A stretch of DNA of 64,000 bases from Strongylocentrotus droebachiensis (taxonomy: Eukaryota; Echinodermata; Echinoidea; Camarodonta; Strongylocentrotidae), in assembly GCA_035222895.1 (NCBI GenBank), contig JAVYIG010000897.1, positions 1-64,000 on the forward strand, in the 5' to 3' direction. Made by a program: the position numbers and the translations under genes. Positions 19,601 to 31,394 of this stretch are shown here, piece after piece. Below the pieces are notes generated by a model. That model was given only the letters and a program-made list of their open reading frames with translations. It did no database searches and was not told where the DNA came from. Positions within the stretch are counted from its first letter, which is position 1, and each line of letters opens with the position of its first letter.

Positions 19601-22600
19601 ATGCATAGGCAAAAAAACTGGCAACAAAATCGCTGATTTCTTGATTTTTTAGCGCTATTTTGATGAAACTGTTTCTTAAAACTGGGCTAAACCCATGTGA
19701 GCTTTGGAAATATGGCTCCGATTCCGCATTTTTGACAGCAAAATTTGGCTTTTGGGATGGATTTTTGGAAGTTACATCGAGACTTTCTTGTACTGACACT
19801 GTGTGTGTAGTGCAGTACAGCACTGATGTCTTTTGTGTGTGTATGCATGGCCTGGGGAAATGTGCTCGTCTTTAAGTGGTGTACATCCCCTATATTGTGT
19901 GCTCCGTACTCCGCTAGGAGTAGGAGATAGCGGCCGCTCGTACTATTAGTGCTGCAATTGTTTCTGGGCGATTTTAATTAGGATTCTCATTATATAATGA
20001 TTTGTTAGGGTTCATTCAGTCCACGTTTAACTCTTATCAAGTAAGTTTTTGTCACATTTGTGAACATTTAGTGCTAGACATGTGGAAGTTTATGAAACAG
20101 AAAATGTTAATTCTCCCAGACCGGGCGCCAGAAATAAAAATGGACCGGCGCCCGGTACTCATTTTCCCCGTCTTACCGGGCGCCAAAAGTCAGGGACCGT
20201 AGGGTAAAAATCGCCTGGCGCCCGGTTAATAAAAGGCTTGTCCCCTTCCCTCTCCCCACCCCTCTCTCTTTTTATACTCCTCTCTCTCACCCTCTCTCTC
20301 TCTCGCTCGCCTTTCTCTCTCCTTCCCTCTCCCCATCCTTTCTTTTCTCTTCCCTTCCCTTTTCCCATCCCTCTCTTTCTCTCTCCCCACTCTCTCCCTC
20401 CGCATTTCTCTCCCTCCGCATTTCTCTCCCTCCGCATTTCTCTCCTTCTCGATTTCCTCGTAATCTCTCGCTTTTGTCTTGCTACAGTACATGTAGCCAT
20501 ATTTTCATGTTTTTCTTTAAAAGTGTATATATTTTGGTTCAATTTTGTTTACACTATCCAATTACATTGTAAAATCAACCATTATGAGTTCCTAAACTTT
20601 ACCTGTAGATGTTTTTAAACAGAAAAAAAAATATAAAAAAATAAGGTTGCTAAATTTAGATTGATAAATACCTTATAAGTTTTATATGTATTTTGATTGC
20701 TACCTTTGATGTGTATCATGTCATTATTACATATTTATTCACAGGACAGAGAAGAATGCATCAAAGTGGTCAACGAATAAACTGACTGAATTGTTTACAA
20801 ATATCAAGGTGGAAGATGAAAGAGGTAATGTGATGTATTGTTGTTGTTGTTGTTTTTTGTGTTTTTTTTTTGGGGGGGTCTTGCTAAGTTGGGGAATGAA
20901 TTGTTTTGTTGTGCCCCTGGCAGAAGGGCAAGGAAAGATGTACCAGTATAGCAAGACAATTCTAGAAAAAAGCATATCAAAGTTTCGACCTTAGTTAGAT
21001 CACTAGATCTACACATATCAAAAGTGTTTATTTGTTCATAGGTTTATAAATTCTTTTCACAATGTATTTTCCTTTCATTTCAAAACTAAAAATTAAAATT
21101 GTTTGCGCTTTTCTGGCAGGCACACTACAATATATCGATCTTATATTTATTAAGTCTTATGACATTAAAAAAATGATAGTTATGGAAAGAATATTAGTGT
21201 TTACAAGTGCTTGAGCAACACTTGGTAAAACTTTAAGAACATGTACATGTTCATGTACTGGTATTGAACAGATTAAGTTACCAAAGTTAATTTGAAATGT
21301 TGAACTGATTAGGGGAAGTGGAAGTAAACCAGGACATGTAGTTTTTGTTTGTTTGAATATTATGTCAACATGTACACTTAGTTTGAAGAGGTTAATGTAG
21401 CTTATACAGCTATAAGTGCTATTACCATAGATGCATGTAATTAGATATGGTAAATATATGTTTTGATTTCGAAAGATAAGGTTGGTGATTTTAAATTCTC
21501 ATCTTTGTTTTTGTAGGTCAGTGTGAGCTTTTTGAAGTAAAGGAAATCACCGGTGAAGCCTCTGCCAGCAACCGCAAGGCAAAACTTATCTTCTTTTATG
21601 AATGGGTTATCAAGTTGAAATGGAAAGGTGAGTGTTTAGGAGAGCCTTCACTATCCGAGTCTTCAGTTTTGTACTTTCTATATTCTTGGTGAGAGAATTC
21701 TCTTGCAAATTAGTTGTAATTGTCCTGTCCTCCTTATGTTAACCTCTTGATTTTGCTTTAATAATGTCATAGCAACCATTAGCCTCTTCTCATCATTGAT
21801 ACCCTTCTCATCATTACTACCCTTCTCATCATTACTACCCTTCTCATCATTACTACCCTTCTCATCATTACTACCCTTCTCATCATTACTACCCTTCTCA
21901 TCATTACTACCCTTCTCATCATTACTACCCTTTGATCTGGGATAACCTTAAAGGTCCTTTGTCCCATTTAATGAAAAGGTTAAATTCCAATGGTATTTGA
22001 AAGACAATACTAATTTAGAACTTCCCTCAAAACGAAAGGGCTTGAAAATGACTTTAAGTGGGAAAATAATGACCATTAGTTGTCAAATCGACTTCTGTGA
22101 TTAGAATCACCTAAGTAATAGTCTGAATTTTAGACCCTTTTACAGACGCTTTTTACCGGGTGGTCGCACATTTTGTTCTGCACAAACCTTCAATCAGTTT
22201 AATTTTGGCCATTACTTGTAGTGGGTTATTGATGTAGACAAATGCTCATGTACCTCTTACAGCTCATGTTATGTATATTAACAAAGAAAAAAAGTTGTCA
22301 GTCAGTCACTCAATAGTGCCTGACAGTGAGTCTAGAAAGTAAACAGGTTTCCTTGCATAATTTGAATACTAGGACACTGCTAATGTTTAAATTTCACAGA
22401 TAAGACATACATGACATATTCATAATTCCTGCAAATTTCTACAGAATTTGATGTTGGCTGCAAAAGGGACATAGTATCATATGCAGGAATTTTGATTCCA
22501 TCAATGTGCCATTGATTAAACGCAAAGTATATTCTAACAAAACATACATTTAGCCTGGTGCTGTGTCTTTGTAACCATGTTTCATTTCTATAATTATGTA

Positions 22601-25600
22601 GGGAAAAGTCTAATCTAAACCTTTACAAGGAAATGAACGCGGTATCAAAATAATGGGAAAAAAAGTAAACAGCTCAAACAATAACTATTTGCAGTCTAAG
22701 AATGTTGCATAAGAAGTTAAAAGAGAGGAAATGTATTAAAATGGTCATCAATATTGATGTTGAACTATTTCTGTTGCTAGGTACTCTAAAGGACTGCACC
22801 ACAGAATTAGAAGGGACCATCACGATGCCCAACCTAAGTGATGAAAATGGAGTTGACGATGTCGATGTATGTATGATCATGCAAATAGTTTCTTTGTATT
22901 TCAAAGATGATCAGACATTAAAGGGAAAGTCCACCCCCAAAATAAGTTTGTTTCAATAGAGGCAGAATAATAAGAAAATCAGGTGAGTGAAAGTTTGAGC
23001 AAATTCTGAATGAAAATAAGAAAGTTATGAATTATTGAAGTTGTGATCAATCAAACACAAATTGGCAACTCTGTGACTTATTATACGAGCTCTCCTTCAT
23101 TTGCTTTGTGCATAATATTCCATAAAATCATGTTTTCTTCATTATTGATGACAGAATATATATTTGTTCCTTGCAGGGGGAGTATAAAAACATATTTGCA
23201 ATTATTATATTTAGGGTGCATGTATGGTTGAAATTTTTCTTGAGGGAAAATGAAAATTTTAGATTTTTTTAGTACTAAGCAAATGGAAGTTGAGCTCGCA
23301 TTTTACGTCATAGAGTTGCCAATTTGTGTTTGATTGATCACAACTTCAAAAATCCTAACTTCCTTATTTTTAATCGGAATTTGCTCAAACTTTCACTGAC
23401 TTGTTTCTCTCATTTTTCTACTCCTATTAAAACTAACTTAATTTCAGGGTGGACTTCCCCTTTAAAGATAAACTCCAGTACTGGTAAAAAAAAAAAAAAA
23501 TTCTCACAGAATCAAACGAAACTTACACTGAATGTTCAAGATTACAAATAAATGACATGTGCCAAACATTTTTGGAAGAAAATGTATACTGGTTGAGTAA
23601 TGAGCATAGAAAGATAAGGAAATCAAGGTAGTACTAGCCCCGACACCAGTCCCATATATAGCTTTCTATGTGAGTGCTTGTTACTTTACCAAGACTCGGT
23701 CAAATTTATTATGATTTTGATGACTCCAGAACCTTGCAGTGCACACCAATACTTACATGCTACATGATCAACTGTTTCTGATCCTTTCCACACCTTTTCT
23801 TTCACAATGCAATCGCATTACCAGTACTAAAGTTTATCTTTAACTCAAGGGGGGTGTTTCACAAAGATCCTAAGTCAAACTTAACTCTAAGTTGGACCTA
23901 GAAATTATGGAGAGCCATTTGTAGCCTTAAAATGAAATATATTCAAAAGCAAAACTCAAGTATTTTCAACATTTTATGCTTTTTAAAATAACTTTTACAA
24001 AATATTTTAAAAGATGCTAACGGCTTTCCATACTTGTTAAGTCCAACTTAGAGATAAGTTCAACTTAGGATCTTTGTGAAACACACCCCCCTGGCTTTAT
24101 AATGTCAGAGGTATGGGGTCAGGGTTGCAAGTGGGTTTAGGGTATAGTTAGTGTCAGAGGCAGAAAGAGTATTTGGTCCAGGTTGAAGTTAAGAATTTGG
24201 TTAAGTGTGGGAAATCAACCATGGGGCAGGCCTATACTATTTCACAGTAACATTGTGTTGCTTGACTACAGTTGTCAATATCACTGTATGACTTTGTTTT
24301 GAGGGAGGCTTTTTTCTTTACCTACACAATCAAACTAATGTAGTAAGATTCATAATAGGTGTTATGCTGAAGATGCAAAGGTGTGAATACATGTACTATT
24401 AGTACACAAACTTTAGCTGAACTCTAAGGAATTCTAGCATTTCAATAAAATTCTTCCTACTGTATACCCATTTACTGCACCTAGATCTTGAGTGACAGAT
24501 GTAGGAATGTCTTGCGTAGAGACATTAGTGCAGATTCAGGGATTTGAACCTATTACATTGTGGTCTATAGTCTGTTGGTTTATCTACCAGACATGGGGAG
24601 TGTTTCACAAAGACTATTAAAGATCGACTCACATGTAAGTTGGACTTACCTATGGCAGGCCGTTCATGCCACTGGTTGCTCTCACTATTCCTGGCATTGG
24701 TCTCTCAAGGGATTAGATGTACAAATCGTCACAAATCCATAGAATTCACATTTTTTGATAGTCTATTATTGAAGGAAAAAATGTTATCTAAAGATCATAA
24801 TTTCTAAGGTATTTTCCTCTAATTTTTTACACCTGGTTCAAGACTTTTTAAGGGCATAAAATCACTTACGGTAGTATTAGTCCAAGTCTTAAAGGGGAAG
24901 ACCACCCTGAAATTAAGTTAGTTTTAATACAAGTAGAAAAATGAGAGAAACAAGTCAGTGAAAGTTTGAGCAAATTCCGATTAAAAATAAGGAAGTTAGG
25001 ATTTTTGAAGTTGTGATCAATCAAACACAAATTGGCAACTCTATGACGTATCATGCGAGCTCAACTTCCATTTGCTCAGTACTAAAAAAATATAAAATTT
25101 TCATTTTCCCTCAAGAAAAATTTCAACCATACATGCACCCTAAATATAATAATTGCAAATATGTTTCTATACTCCCCCTGCAAGGAACAAATATATATTC
25201 CGTCATCAATAACGAAGAAAACATGATTTTATGGAATATTATGCACAAAGCAAATGAAGGAGAGCTCGTATAATAAGTCACAGAATTGCCAATTTGTATT
25301 TGATTGATCACAACTTCAATAATTCATAACTTTCTTATTTTCATTCAGAATTTGCTCAAACTTTTACTCACCTGATTTTCTTATTATTCTGCCTCTATTG
25401 AAACAAACTTATTTTTGGGGTGGACTTTCCCTTTAAATATAAACCTGAGTTTACAATGTAAGTGACTTTTTTTACCACATTGAACTGACAGTATCAAAAA
25501 ATGTAAATTCTGTAGATTTGTGACGTCCCATGAGAGACCAATGGTGAGAGCAACCTGTGGCATGAATGGTCTGCCACATTTCAAGTCCAACTTAGTCTTT

Positions 25601-26502
25601 GTGAAACAAACCCCGTACATCTCTTTGTGAAGCACTGTATGTAACTGCAAGCATGATAAATTTACCAGTAGCACAAGTTAACCCATTTTTAATGTGCTCC
25701 ATCATGTACGTCATTTATCTTTAAATTATACGTTTAACATGCTATTCTGTTCACAGATTGAAATCTCCACAAACACAGCAACACCAGAATCTCACACTCT
25801 TAGAGAGGTCATGAAGAGCAAAGGAGTTCCGGTCCTTAGACAAAAGATTGGAGAATATACCCAGGCACTCAAAAAAGGTATTAATTATTCACTTCAAAGC
25901 ATTTGTATAATAATTGAAAGTTAGTCTTTACTCCTTCTGTCACCTTTGTAGCAATTCCATACCTGCCAAGTGCCAACCCTTCCGAATAATCTAGAATATT
26001 CAGATTTTCTGGATTTTTAGGACCCCAAAATTCATTTTTTTTGTTTTTTATATAATTTTTTTTACTGAAGCCAAATTAAGCTTGTTTTATCATGTGCCGT
26101 GATTTGAGAGTTCACGTACTGCGTGCGTAGAATGGCTGCATGATCGAGAAGCGAATTTGTATTCACTTTTTTGGTACAGATTTGCCGCGTATTGTCAGTT
26201 ACACTGCCGCTGCAAGTGAGATTTCTTATTTTCGAAGGCATACCGCGCTAAAAATTCCTAATTCTTTCTTTCTTTCAAAATTGGCAGGTATGCAATTTGT
26301 GTCTCCTGAACATTGTAACCAAATTTGGATTAAATATTTTATGAAATGAACAAACAAACAATCAAACAAAAATGTTTTATTTGGAGTTTATAAGTGGTGT
26401 GGTTAGTAAAGGTTGAAAGAATGCTGACCAGTGCTATATGAATAACGCCATCACCCAAGTTCTAAAAATTCTTTCTTTTCTCTCTCTCTTTCTCATTCTC
26501 TC

Positions 26503-26533
<31 letters not shown>

Positions 26534-29500
26534 CTCTCTCCCTTGCTCACTCTCTCTCTCTCTCTCTTTTGTAATGTAGAATTCAGCCAAGGGATGATTC
26601 TACCGTCTAAAACACAGGACAGCTCACCAGTGAACGCCAGTAATGTCAAGAAAGCTTCATTACCTGTAAGTGTTTCTTTTCTTTTTCTTTTTTTTCTCTA
26701 TTTTAACATTATTCCTATGGAATAAAAAGTTACTAAAAGGAAACAAAAGTAAACTAAACAATTGGAATAGGGTTAACAAAGTAGAGTCTGAACTTGGTAT
26801 ACTTAGATGAATGTTGAATTTTAAACCACATTGAAATTCAAATCTCTTTTACAATTTTAGTACTTAAAGTGAGGCACTCAGACTTTCTCTGAATTTAATA
26901 GGTAAATGTCGGCCCGGCCTGGATAGGTATCGCATAGTCCCATGTACATCTTTCTGTGTACAGTGCTTGTAATTTTACCAAGACTGGGCCAAATTTCTTA
27001 TCATTTTGATGATTCCAGAATCTTGCAGTACACACCAATACTTATATGCTCCATGATCAACCTTTTCTGATCGATTCCACAACGTTTCTTTCACAATGCA
27101 ATCGCATGACCAGAACTCATCTTATCTTTGAGTATACCGGTAAGCCTTTTAGATTTTACTTATCAAGTTTTGAATAATCTGAGATGTGCATCGATCTTCT
27201 TGTTGTTGTTACAGGACCCCATTCCTGTCAAGAAACCAGACAATGGGGTAGGCACAACACAGATGAAAGGACTGAACCTTGGGGTCAAAATAGATACCTG
27301 CAAACTGGAATTATCAGAAGAATTCAAATGTGAAGCAGCTATGCTCTATTTGGCATTTACTGATGTTGAAGTAAGTATATTCAAAGCTTTACACCAGCTT
27401 GACATGTAAACTATTTTGCAACATTTTATTTTGTCCTTGTTGTCATTTGAGTATTCTAACCTAGCGAATAAGAGTCAGTAGTGTGCGTACCTCATCAACA
27501 TGTTTGTTCATCTCTGAATGTACAATGTAGTCTCATTTTTGCCCATGTAGGGCAAGTCAGTTCTATTGATTTCTTCTTTCAATATTAAGTATCAAGATGG
27601 CTTTATTCAATAAGATGACTGTCTGGTAGGTTGCGGTGCCCTTGGTCCTTGCTACTGTGTAGCTCTGACATTTACTTGTGATCAATTCTTACAAAAATCT
27701 TTCTGACCTCAAGTCCTTTTATGATTATTTATATAATATTGGATGGCTTTGAGTGTGATACAAGAATATATTGCTTTGCCCGAGCTATGACAATGTTGGA
27801 CGAGTTGAAGACGAGTCTAATATTTTCTTAGCGAAAGCAAAGCTATAGAATATTATAATATATATCATTATTATTATCGATAGTTGAAGTTCCCGAATGA
27901 CTGAGCAATACCAAAACAATATTGGTCAGTCATCCGGGTACTGCGCTAAAGAAATTGAATACACTGATTTATTATTTTATTGTACCACTTGGAAGCCGAA
28001 TATAGTTTACAAATCATTATATCGAGGGGGGAAAAGCAGATAAAACCACCAACCCTGTTTGGTAGTCTCGAGATAAATAACGCACTAACCACTATTTCTC
28101 TTAACTATATTTGTAGCGGTTACAAGCCTTCACCCATGCTAAAGCTACAGTGAATGCAGAAGCTGGAGGGAAATTCACCATGTTAGATGGCAACATCACA
28201 GGAGAATTTGTTTCATTAGTAAGTACATCACCATGTTGAGGGGTCAGTGACACACTCCATTTTGGCCATTTTGAGAAAAAGTGGTTTATGTGTCAATGAG
28301 CACTTGGGCCTTAAAGATACTATGTCCCTTTTGCAGCCAACATCAAATTCTTTACAACTTAACAGGAATTATGAATATATGATGTATGTCCTATCTGTGA
28401 AATTTAAACGTTAGCAGTGTGCTAATATTAAAATTATGCAAGGAAACCGTTTACTTGCTAGACTTCACTGTCAGACACTATTGAGTGACTGACTGGATTT
28501 TTTTCTTCTTTGGTAATAGCATACATACACTTTAAGAGGAAGTTGATACTAAGTGCTCCGTAAAACAATGGACTGACCCCTCCCCCTCTCTGGCATGGGT
28601 TTAAACCTTGTCAAAACTCAGTCTACTTACAAGAATATCTGTCATTAAAAGATATATTATACAGTGCGTCCCAGAAAAAACGAAACCAAGAATTATTGAT
28701 GTTTTATCCTTTAACTTGATCACAATTATAATTAATAAATGACTAGGCCTGAGTCATGTCGGGATTTTCATAAACCGGGTCCCGACGGCCTTGCACCGAT
28801 CGGGACCCGGTGTCCCGAAATCAGCTCGCAGGATTTGTCACTTGCCTCTATAAAAAGCGCATATCATCAGTATGTCCCTTAAAAGTGACCTTTTTTATCA
28901 GTCAAATAAATCAACACATGCATACCTCGGCACAGATCGGTATATTCTTCCATTTGACATTATTTTTATCCATGATTGGCGATGTTTAGTGCCATTATCG
29001 TGCCTCTAAAAGAAAAAAAACTGGAGCAAAAATAGAAAGACAACGATCGAGCCGCCATTTTGATTCATGCAGGTTGAATAAGTCGGGTCAGAAAACATTA
29101 ATGTTTGAATAATAAAACGGCTTTCTAAAAAGTACTCATTTACAACATACCGATCGAATAATTTTTAAAAGACAAAATGGATATAATTTCTTTGATTTTG
29201 AACACCGCATGCTTCTTTTAAAAGCTGAAAATTACTTGGTAATCACAAGAAGTTTCGATACGGATAGCTGTTGCAAGGCAAGTTCAGACTAGTCTCGGAA
29301 AAATGCGCAGTGCTCCTTGTTAGCTGTAATGCGTGCCAGAACGAACCCAAACAAAGACGTGATCGTAACGAGAAAAAAATCATTAAAAACTACGAGAGTA
29401 CAATTGGAAAGACAACTACTGCTCAAAATTACAATAATCAGATAAATAACTTGGACAAAGAATTCAATAATCGCCCAAGAAATGCCAAAGAAATTGTGAT

Positions 29501-31394
29501 AATCGAGGAGTAACTGGGTACATTTTTATCGCAAGGGGCTTGCTGCAAATACTTGAATCCTTTGTTATACTGCTTTTTACCGCAGAGGGCGTTATTTGGT
29601 TTCTAGCCTCGTTTTAGAACACGAGGCTAGAAACCAAATAACGTGTAATTCGGACATATCAGCAGGCCCATTCCGATAATGATTGTACCTAAAGTAGCTC
29701 CTTAAATATCATTATTTCTGTGGCTTTTTTTGGACAACTATTGTATTATTCCTCCAAGTTATGTATCTGCTTACGATAATTTTGAGTAGTTGTCTTTCCA
29801 ATTGTGCTCTCGTAGTTTTTAATGATTTTTTCTCGCTACGATCACGTCTTTGTTTGGGTTCGTTCTGAAACGGATTACAGCTAACTACGAGGAGCACTGC
29901 GCATTTTTCCGAGACTAGTCTGAACTTGCCTCGCAACAGCTATCCGTATCGAAACTTCTTGTGATTACCAAGTAATTTTCAGCTTTTAAAAGAAGCATAT
30001 GCGGTGTTCAAAATCAAAGAAATTATATCCATTTTGTCTTTTAAAAATTATTCGATCGGTAGGCCTATGTTGTAAAGAAGTACTTTTTAGAAAGCCGTTT
30101 TATTATTCAAACATTAATGTTTCTTTCAACCTGATTTATTACTCCTGCCGAGCTAGAGACCCGGCCCGTACAGTAGCTAGCTAGCAGCTGGCAACAACAA
30201 CCCCATGGGGCGAACTGCTTTGCAACCCATATTTATATCAGCAGTTCGGATTGATTCAGGATGAGCTAGAATATGATTGGTAACAATTAAATACTTAAGT
30301 TTCAAGGTGGAATGATTTTAGTGTTGTGCAAAACTGCAATTTCTTCCATATTTCATTATTTTTTTCGGAGCGTCGGTTCTCAAAAAACAAAACCGGGACC
30401 CGACGGCAACGGTCGGGTCCCGGTGTGATCGACCGTACCGACTCAAGCCTATAAATGACACATATTTGTAAAGCTTAGATCCTCTTCTTTCATTTGATGC
30501 AACTCTTATGATGCATATTTCATGCATGAGTGATTACAAATAATTTGAAGAGAGGAAACCAAAAAGTCATTTGGTGGGCGGTATCTGAATTTCAAGGAGA
30601 AAATCACATTTCTAGAATGTTCAATTTCTGCCCTTTCATATGACATCTCAATCAGGAAAAAGAGCCAGGAATAGCAAAGTACTGTTTGTTCAAAGTAATG
30701 CTTGCATTTCCATAATTTGATTAAACAAGTTTGTTTTCACTGGCTGCCTGCCATAGCAACAAACAGAGTTGACAAAAGACTTAACTCGGTTTCGTTGATG
30801 ATCGGCCATGTACAAAAAAGATGAAAGACTGCAAAAACCAATATAATTGTGCATTAGAAGTTTAGTTTAGATTAACTAAACTCAGTTTTTAACAACCTTT
30901 TGTTATTTCACTTTACAGGAACCCCATTCTAAGATTGTCATGCAGTGGAGATTCAAATCATGGGATGAAGGTAAGAATTATTCATATCAAATTCCCACAT
31001 ACCCGAACCTGAAGACATTTACAACTTTAGCCATTTTCATGGACCATGCTGCTAAAACCAGGGTTATAATATTATTGTTGTTTTTATTTCTATTAAAAAA
31101 CAATATGACATACAGCTCAAGGCTAATATTGTATGTTTTACAAAGTAATCAGATATTTACATTATAATAATACCATCATCAAAATAAATTGACTTAACCA
31201 TCCTTCTCTCTCTATGAACAGGACACCACTCACTAGTAACACTGCAGTTCAACCAGAAATCTGACTGCACTGAACTCCTCCTCACCCAGAAGGGCATTCC
31301 TAAGGCAGACTTTGAACGCACCAGGCACGGCTGGAACAGCGTCTTCTTCCAGAGGATCAAAGGCACCTTTGGGTTTGGCTCCTCGCTCTTCTGA
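16682..31394 (+). CDS. AHSA1: AHSA1: activator of Hsp90 ATPase (Aha1), 10 exons
   Basis: Cochaperone that binds Hsp90 and stimulates its ATP hydrolysis in the cytosol. Exons: 16682-16761, 20745-20824, 21517-21627, 22781-22866, 25757-25877, 26580-26665, 27215-27370, 28117-28218, 30919-30970, 31222-31394 (stop TGA). All have GT/AG borders and consistent phases; total 348 aa, close to the vertebrate ~338. Exon 1 has MAKWGKGDPRWIVEERADAT and the family motif NVNNWHW. Residues ~28-165 form the Aha1 N-terminal domain (KLIFFYEW, MPNLSDEN). A short linker follows (exons 6-7). Residues ~215-345 form the C-terminal AHSA1/START-like domain (FTHAKATV, KFTMLDGNITGEF, MQWRFKSW, RHGWNSVFFQRIKGTFGFGS). Intron 1 (4 kb) and several others are swollen by mobile elements, but no exon is damaged. 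Confidence 0.96.
17459..19032. mobile_element. ~1.6 kb inverted-repeat element nested in the previous one
   Basis: Bounded by TAGGGAGGCCAATGCCC (17459-17475) and its exact reverse complement GGGCATTGGCCTCCCTA (19016-19032). Further imperfect inverted similarity follows inside (CTTCTACGCC near 17617, GGCGTAGAAG near 18994). No coding domain is recognised. It holds a CT microsatellite at 18122-18151. Confidence 0.65.
19329..19400. repeat. Poly(A)/AAT simple repeat
   Basis: About 22 A residues, then (ATA/AAT) units and further A runs, within AHSA1 intron 1. Confidence 0.85.
20240..20470. repeat. CT-rich low-complexity tract
   Basis: Pyrimidine-rich, with a 19-bp unit TTTCTCTCCCTCCGCA repeated about three times near 20400-20445. 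The long ORFs on both strands (Ser/Leu or Arg/Glu-rich) are artefacts of this composition. Confidence 0.8.
21786..21929. repeat. 18-bp minisatellite, 8 units, in AHSA1 intron 3
   Basis: Unit CTTCTCATCATTACTACC repeated head to tail eight times, seven of them identical; the first reads GATACC at its end. 18 bp is a multiple of three, so a spurious repetitive ORF (MMRRVV) appears on the minus strand. Confidence 0.95.
21972..22500. mobile_element. Dispersed repeat family R1, copy in AHSA1 intron 3
   Basis: Matches, in reverse, 40541-40990, and shares its right part with 28311-28530. Landmarks: ATTCCAATGGTATTTGAAAG, GACCATTAGTTGTCAAATCG, GACAGTGAGTCTAGAAAG and GGCTGCAAAAGGGACATAGT. No coding capacity is recognised; non-autonomous. 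Confidence 0.65.
22918..23465 (+). mobile_element. 548-bp MITE (family R2), first copy
   Basis: Ends are inverted repeats TTAAAGGGAAAGTCCACCC and GGGTGGACTTCCCCTTTAA (one mismatch), both with TTAA. The body has long internal inverted similarity (GAAGTTGTGATCAATCAAAC and its complement). The same element lies inverted at 24889-25436. Confidence 0.88.
23632..23845 (+). mobile_element. Dispersed repeat family R3, copy 1
   Basis: ~215-bp repeat with AGTCCCATATA, ACCAAGACTCGGTCAAATTT, CCAGAACCTTGCAGTGCACA and CACAATGCAATCGCAT. Other copies at 26915-27140, 38571-38783 and 48672-48898, all on the + strand. No obvious inverted ends; SINE-like size. Confidence 0.7.
23849..24091 (+). mobile_element. 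MITE family R4, copy in AHSA1 intron 4
   Basis: Ends GGGGTGTTTCACAAAGATCC and GGATCTTTGTGAAACACACC are inverted; inside, TAAGTCAAACTTAACTCTAA and the matching TTAGAGATAAGTTCAACTTA extend the inverted repeat. Relatives at 49270-49574 and 63470-63788. Confidence 0.75.
24595..25614. mobile_element. MITE family R5, interrupted by an R2 MITE
   Basis: Outer ends GGGGAGTGTTTCACAAAGAC (24595) and AGTCTTTGTGAAACAAACCC (25594) are inverted repeats, with AAGTTGGACTTACCTATGGC and its counterpart inside. The intact relative is at 41253-41545. The 548-bp R2 element (24889-25436) sits in the middle, so this is a nested insertion. Confidence 0.75.
24889..25436 (-). mobile_element. 548-bp MITE (family R2), inverted second copy
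   Basis: Reverse complement of 22918-23465 and the same length, with TTAA at both ends. With the first copy it forms a large inverted repeat around a 1.4-kb spacer inside AHSA1 intron 4. Confidence 0.88.
25959..26297. mobile_element. Short inverted-repeat element in AHSA1 intron 5
   Basis: Ends CCATACCTGCCAA (25959) and TTGGCAGGTATGC (26281) are inverted. The interior is A/T-rich with no coding sequence; includes ACTGCGTGCGTAGAATGG. Confidence 0.5.
26471..26570. repeat. (CT)n tract directly before AHSA1 exon 6
   Basis: A CT-rich run forms an extended polypyrimidine tract ahead of the exon 6 acceptor (TAATGTAG, exon from 26580). Confidence 0.85.
26915..27140 (+). mobile_element. Dispersed repeat family R3, copy 2
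   Basis: GGCCTGGATAGGTATCGCAT, AGTCCCATGTACATCTTTCT, ACCAAGACTGGGCCAAATTT, TTCACAATGCAATCGCATGA. Located in AHSA1 intron 6. Confidence 0.75.
28236..28530. mobile_element. Fragments of R6 and R1 repeats in AHSA1 intron 8
   Basis: 28236-28308 matches the left end of the MITE at 34464-34664 (GAGGGGTCAGTGACAC, GAGAAAAAGTGGT, GAGCACTTGGGCCTT). It changes at TTAAAG into a truncated R1 copy (ACTATGTCCCTTTTGCAGCC, CACTATTGAGTGACTGACTG). Confidence 0.65.
28745..30452. mobile_element. ~1.7 kb foldback transposon in AHSA1 intron 8
   Basis: Two long inverted arms (about 28745-29450 and 29745-30452). Matching landmarks: AGGCCTGAGTC / GACTCAAGCCT at the tips; ACCGGGTCCCGACGGCC hairpins inside both tips; AATTACTTGGTAATCACAAG against CTTGTGATTACCAAGTAATT; TCAGACTAGTCTCGGAAAAA against its complement. 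The arms differ by local gaps. The centre carries a perfect 22-bp-stem palindrome (29590-29643). ORFs in the arms share the string RDR(N/S)EKK but have no known domain. Confidence 0.75.
29590..29643. repeat. Perfect 22-bp inverted repeat at the foldback centre
   Basis: CGTTATTTGGTTTCTAGCCT.. (29590-29611) and its exact complement (29622-29643), separated by 10 bases. A strong hairpin between the two arms of the foldback element. Confidence 0.9.

Larger units (their letters stand above)
17234..20240. mobile_element. ~3 kb transposon in AHSA1 intron 1, with GC hairpins near both ends
   Basis: Ends are perfect 15-bp inverted repeats CAAGCCTTTTATTAA (17234-17248) and TTAATAAAAGGCTTG (20226-20240). 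Just inside each end lie GC-rich hairpins of the form ACCGGG(a/c)GCC...GGC(t/g)CCCGGT (17261-17297 and 17314-17342; 20119-20157 and 20176-20225). No transposase ORF is recognisable, so it is probably non-autonomous. It contains the nested element at 17459-19032. CT-rich tracts lie just outside both ends. Confidence 0.55.

Noticed and set aside
20159..20542. Arg/Glu-rich ORFs of 88-127 codons
   Set aside because: Produced by a CT-rich low-complexity tract in AHSA1 intron 1.
21786..21929. CRISPR-like or coding repeat (MMRRVV)
   Set aside because: Direct 18-bp units without spacers in an intron of a eukaryotic gene: a minisatellite.
29271..29936. Two related ORFs (74-80 codons) on opposite strands
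   Set aside because: They lie in the inverted arms of the foldback element and are the same sequence read in both orientations; no known domain.
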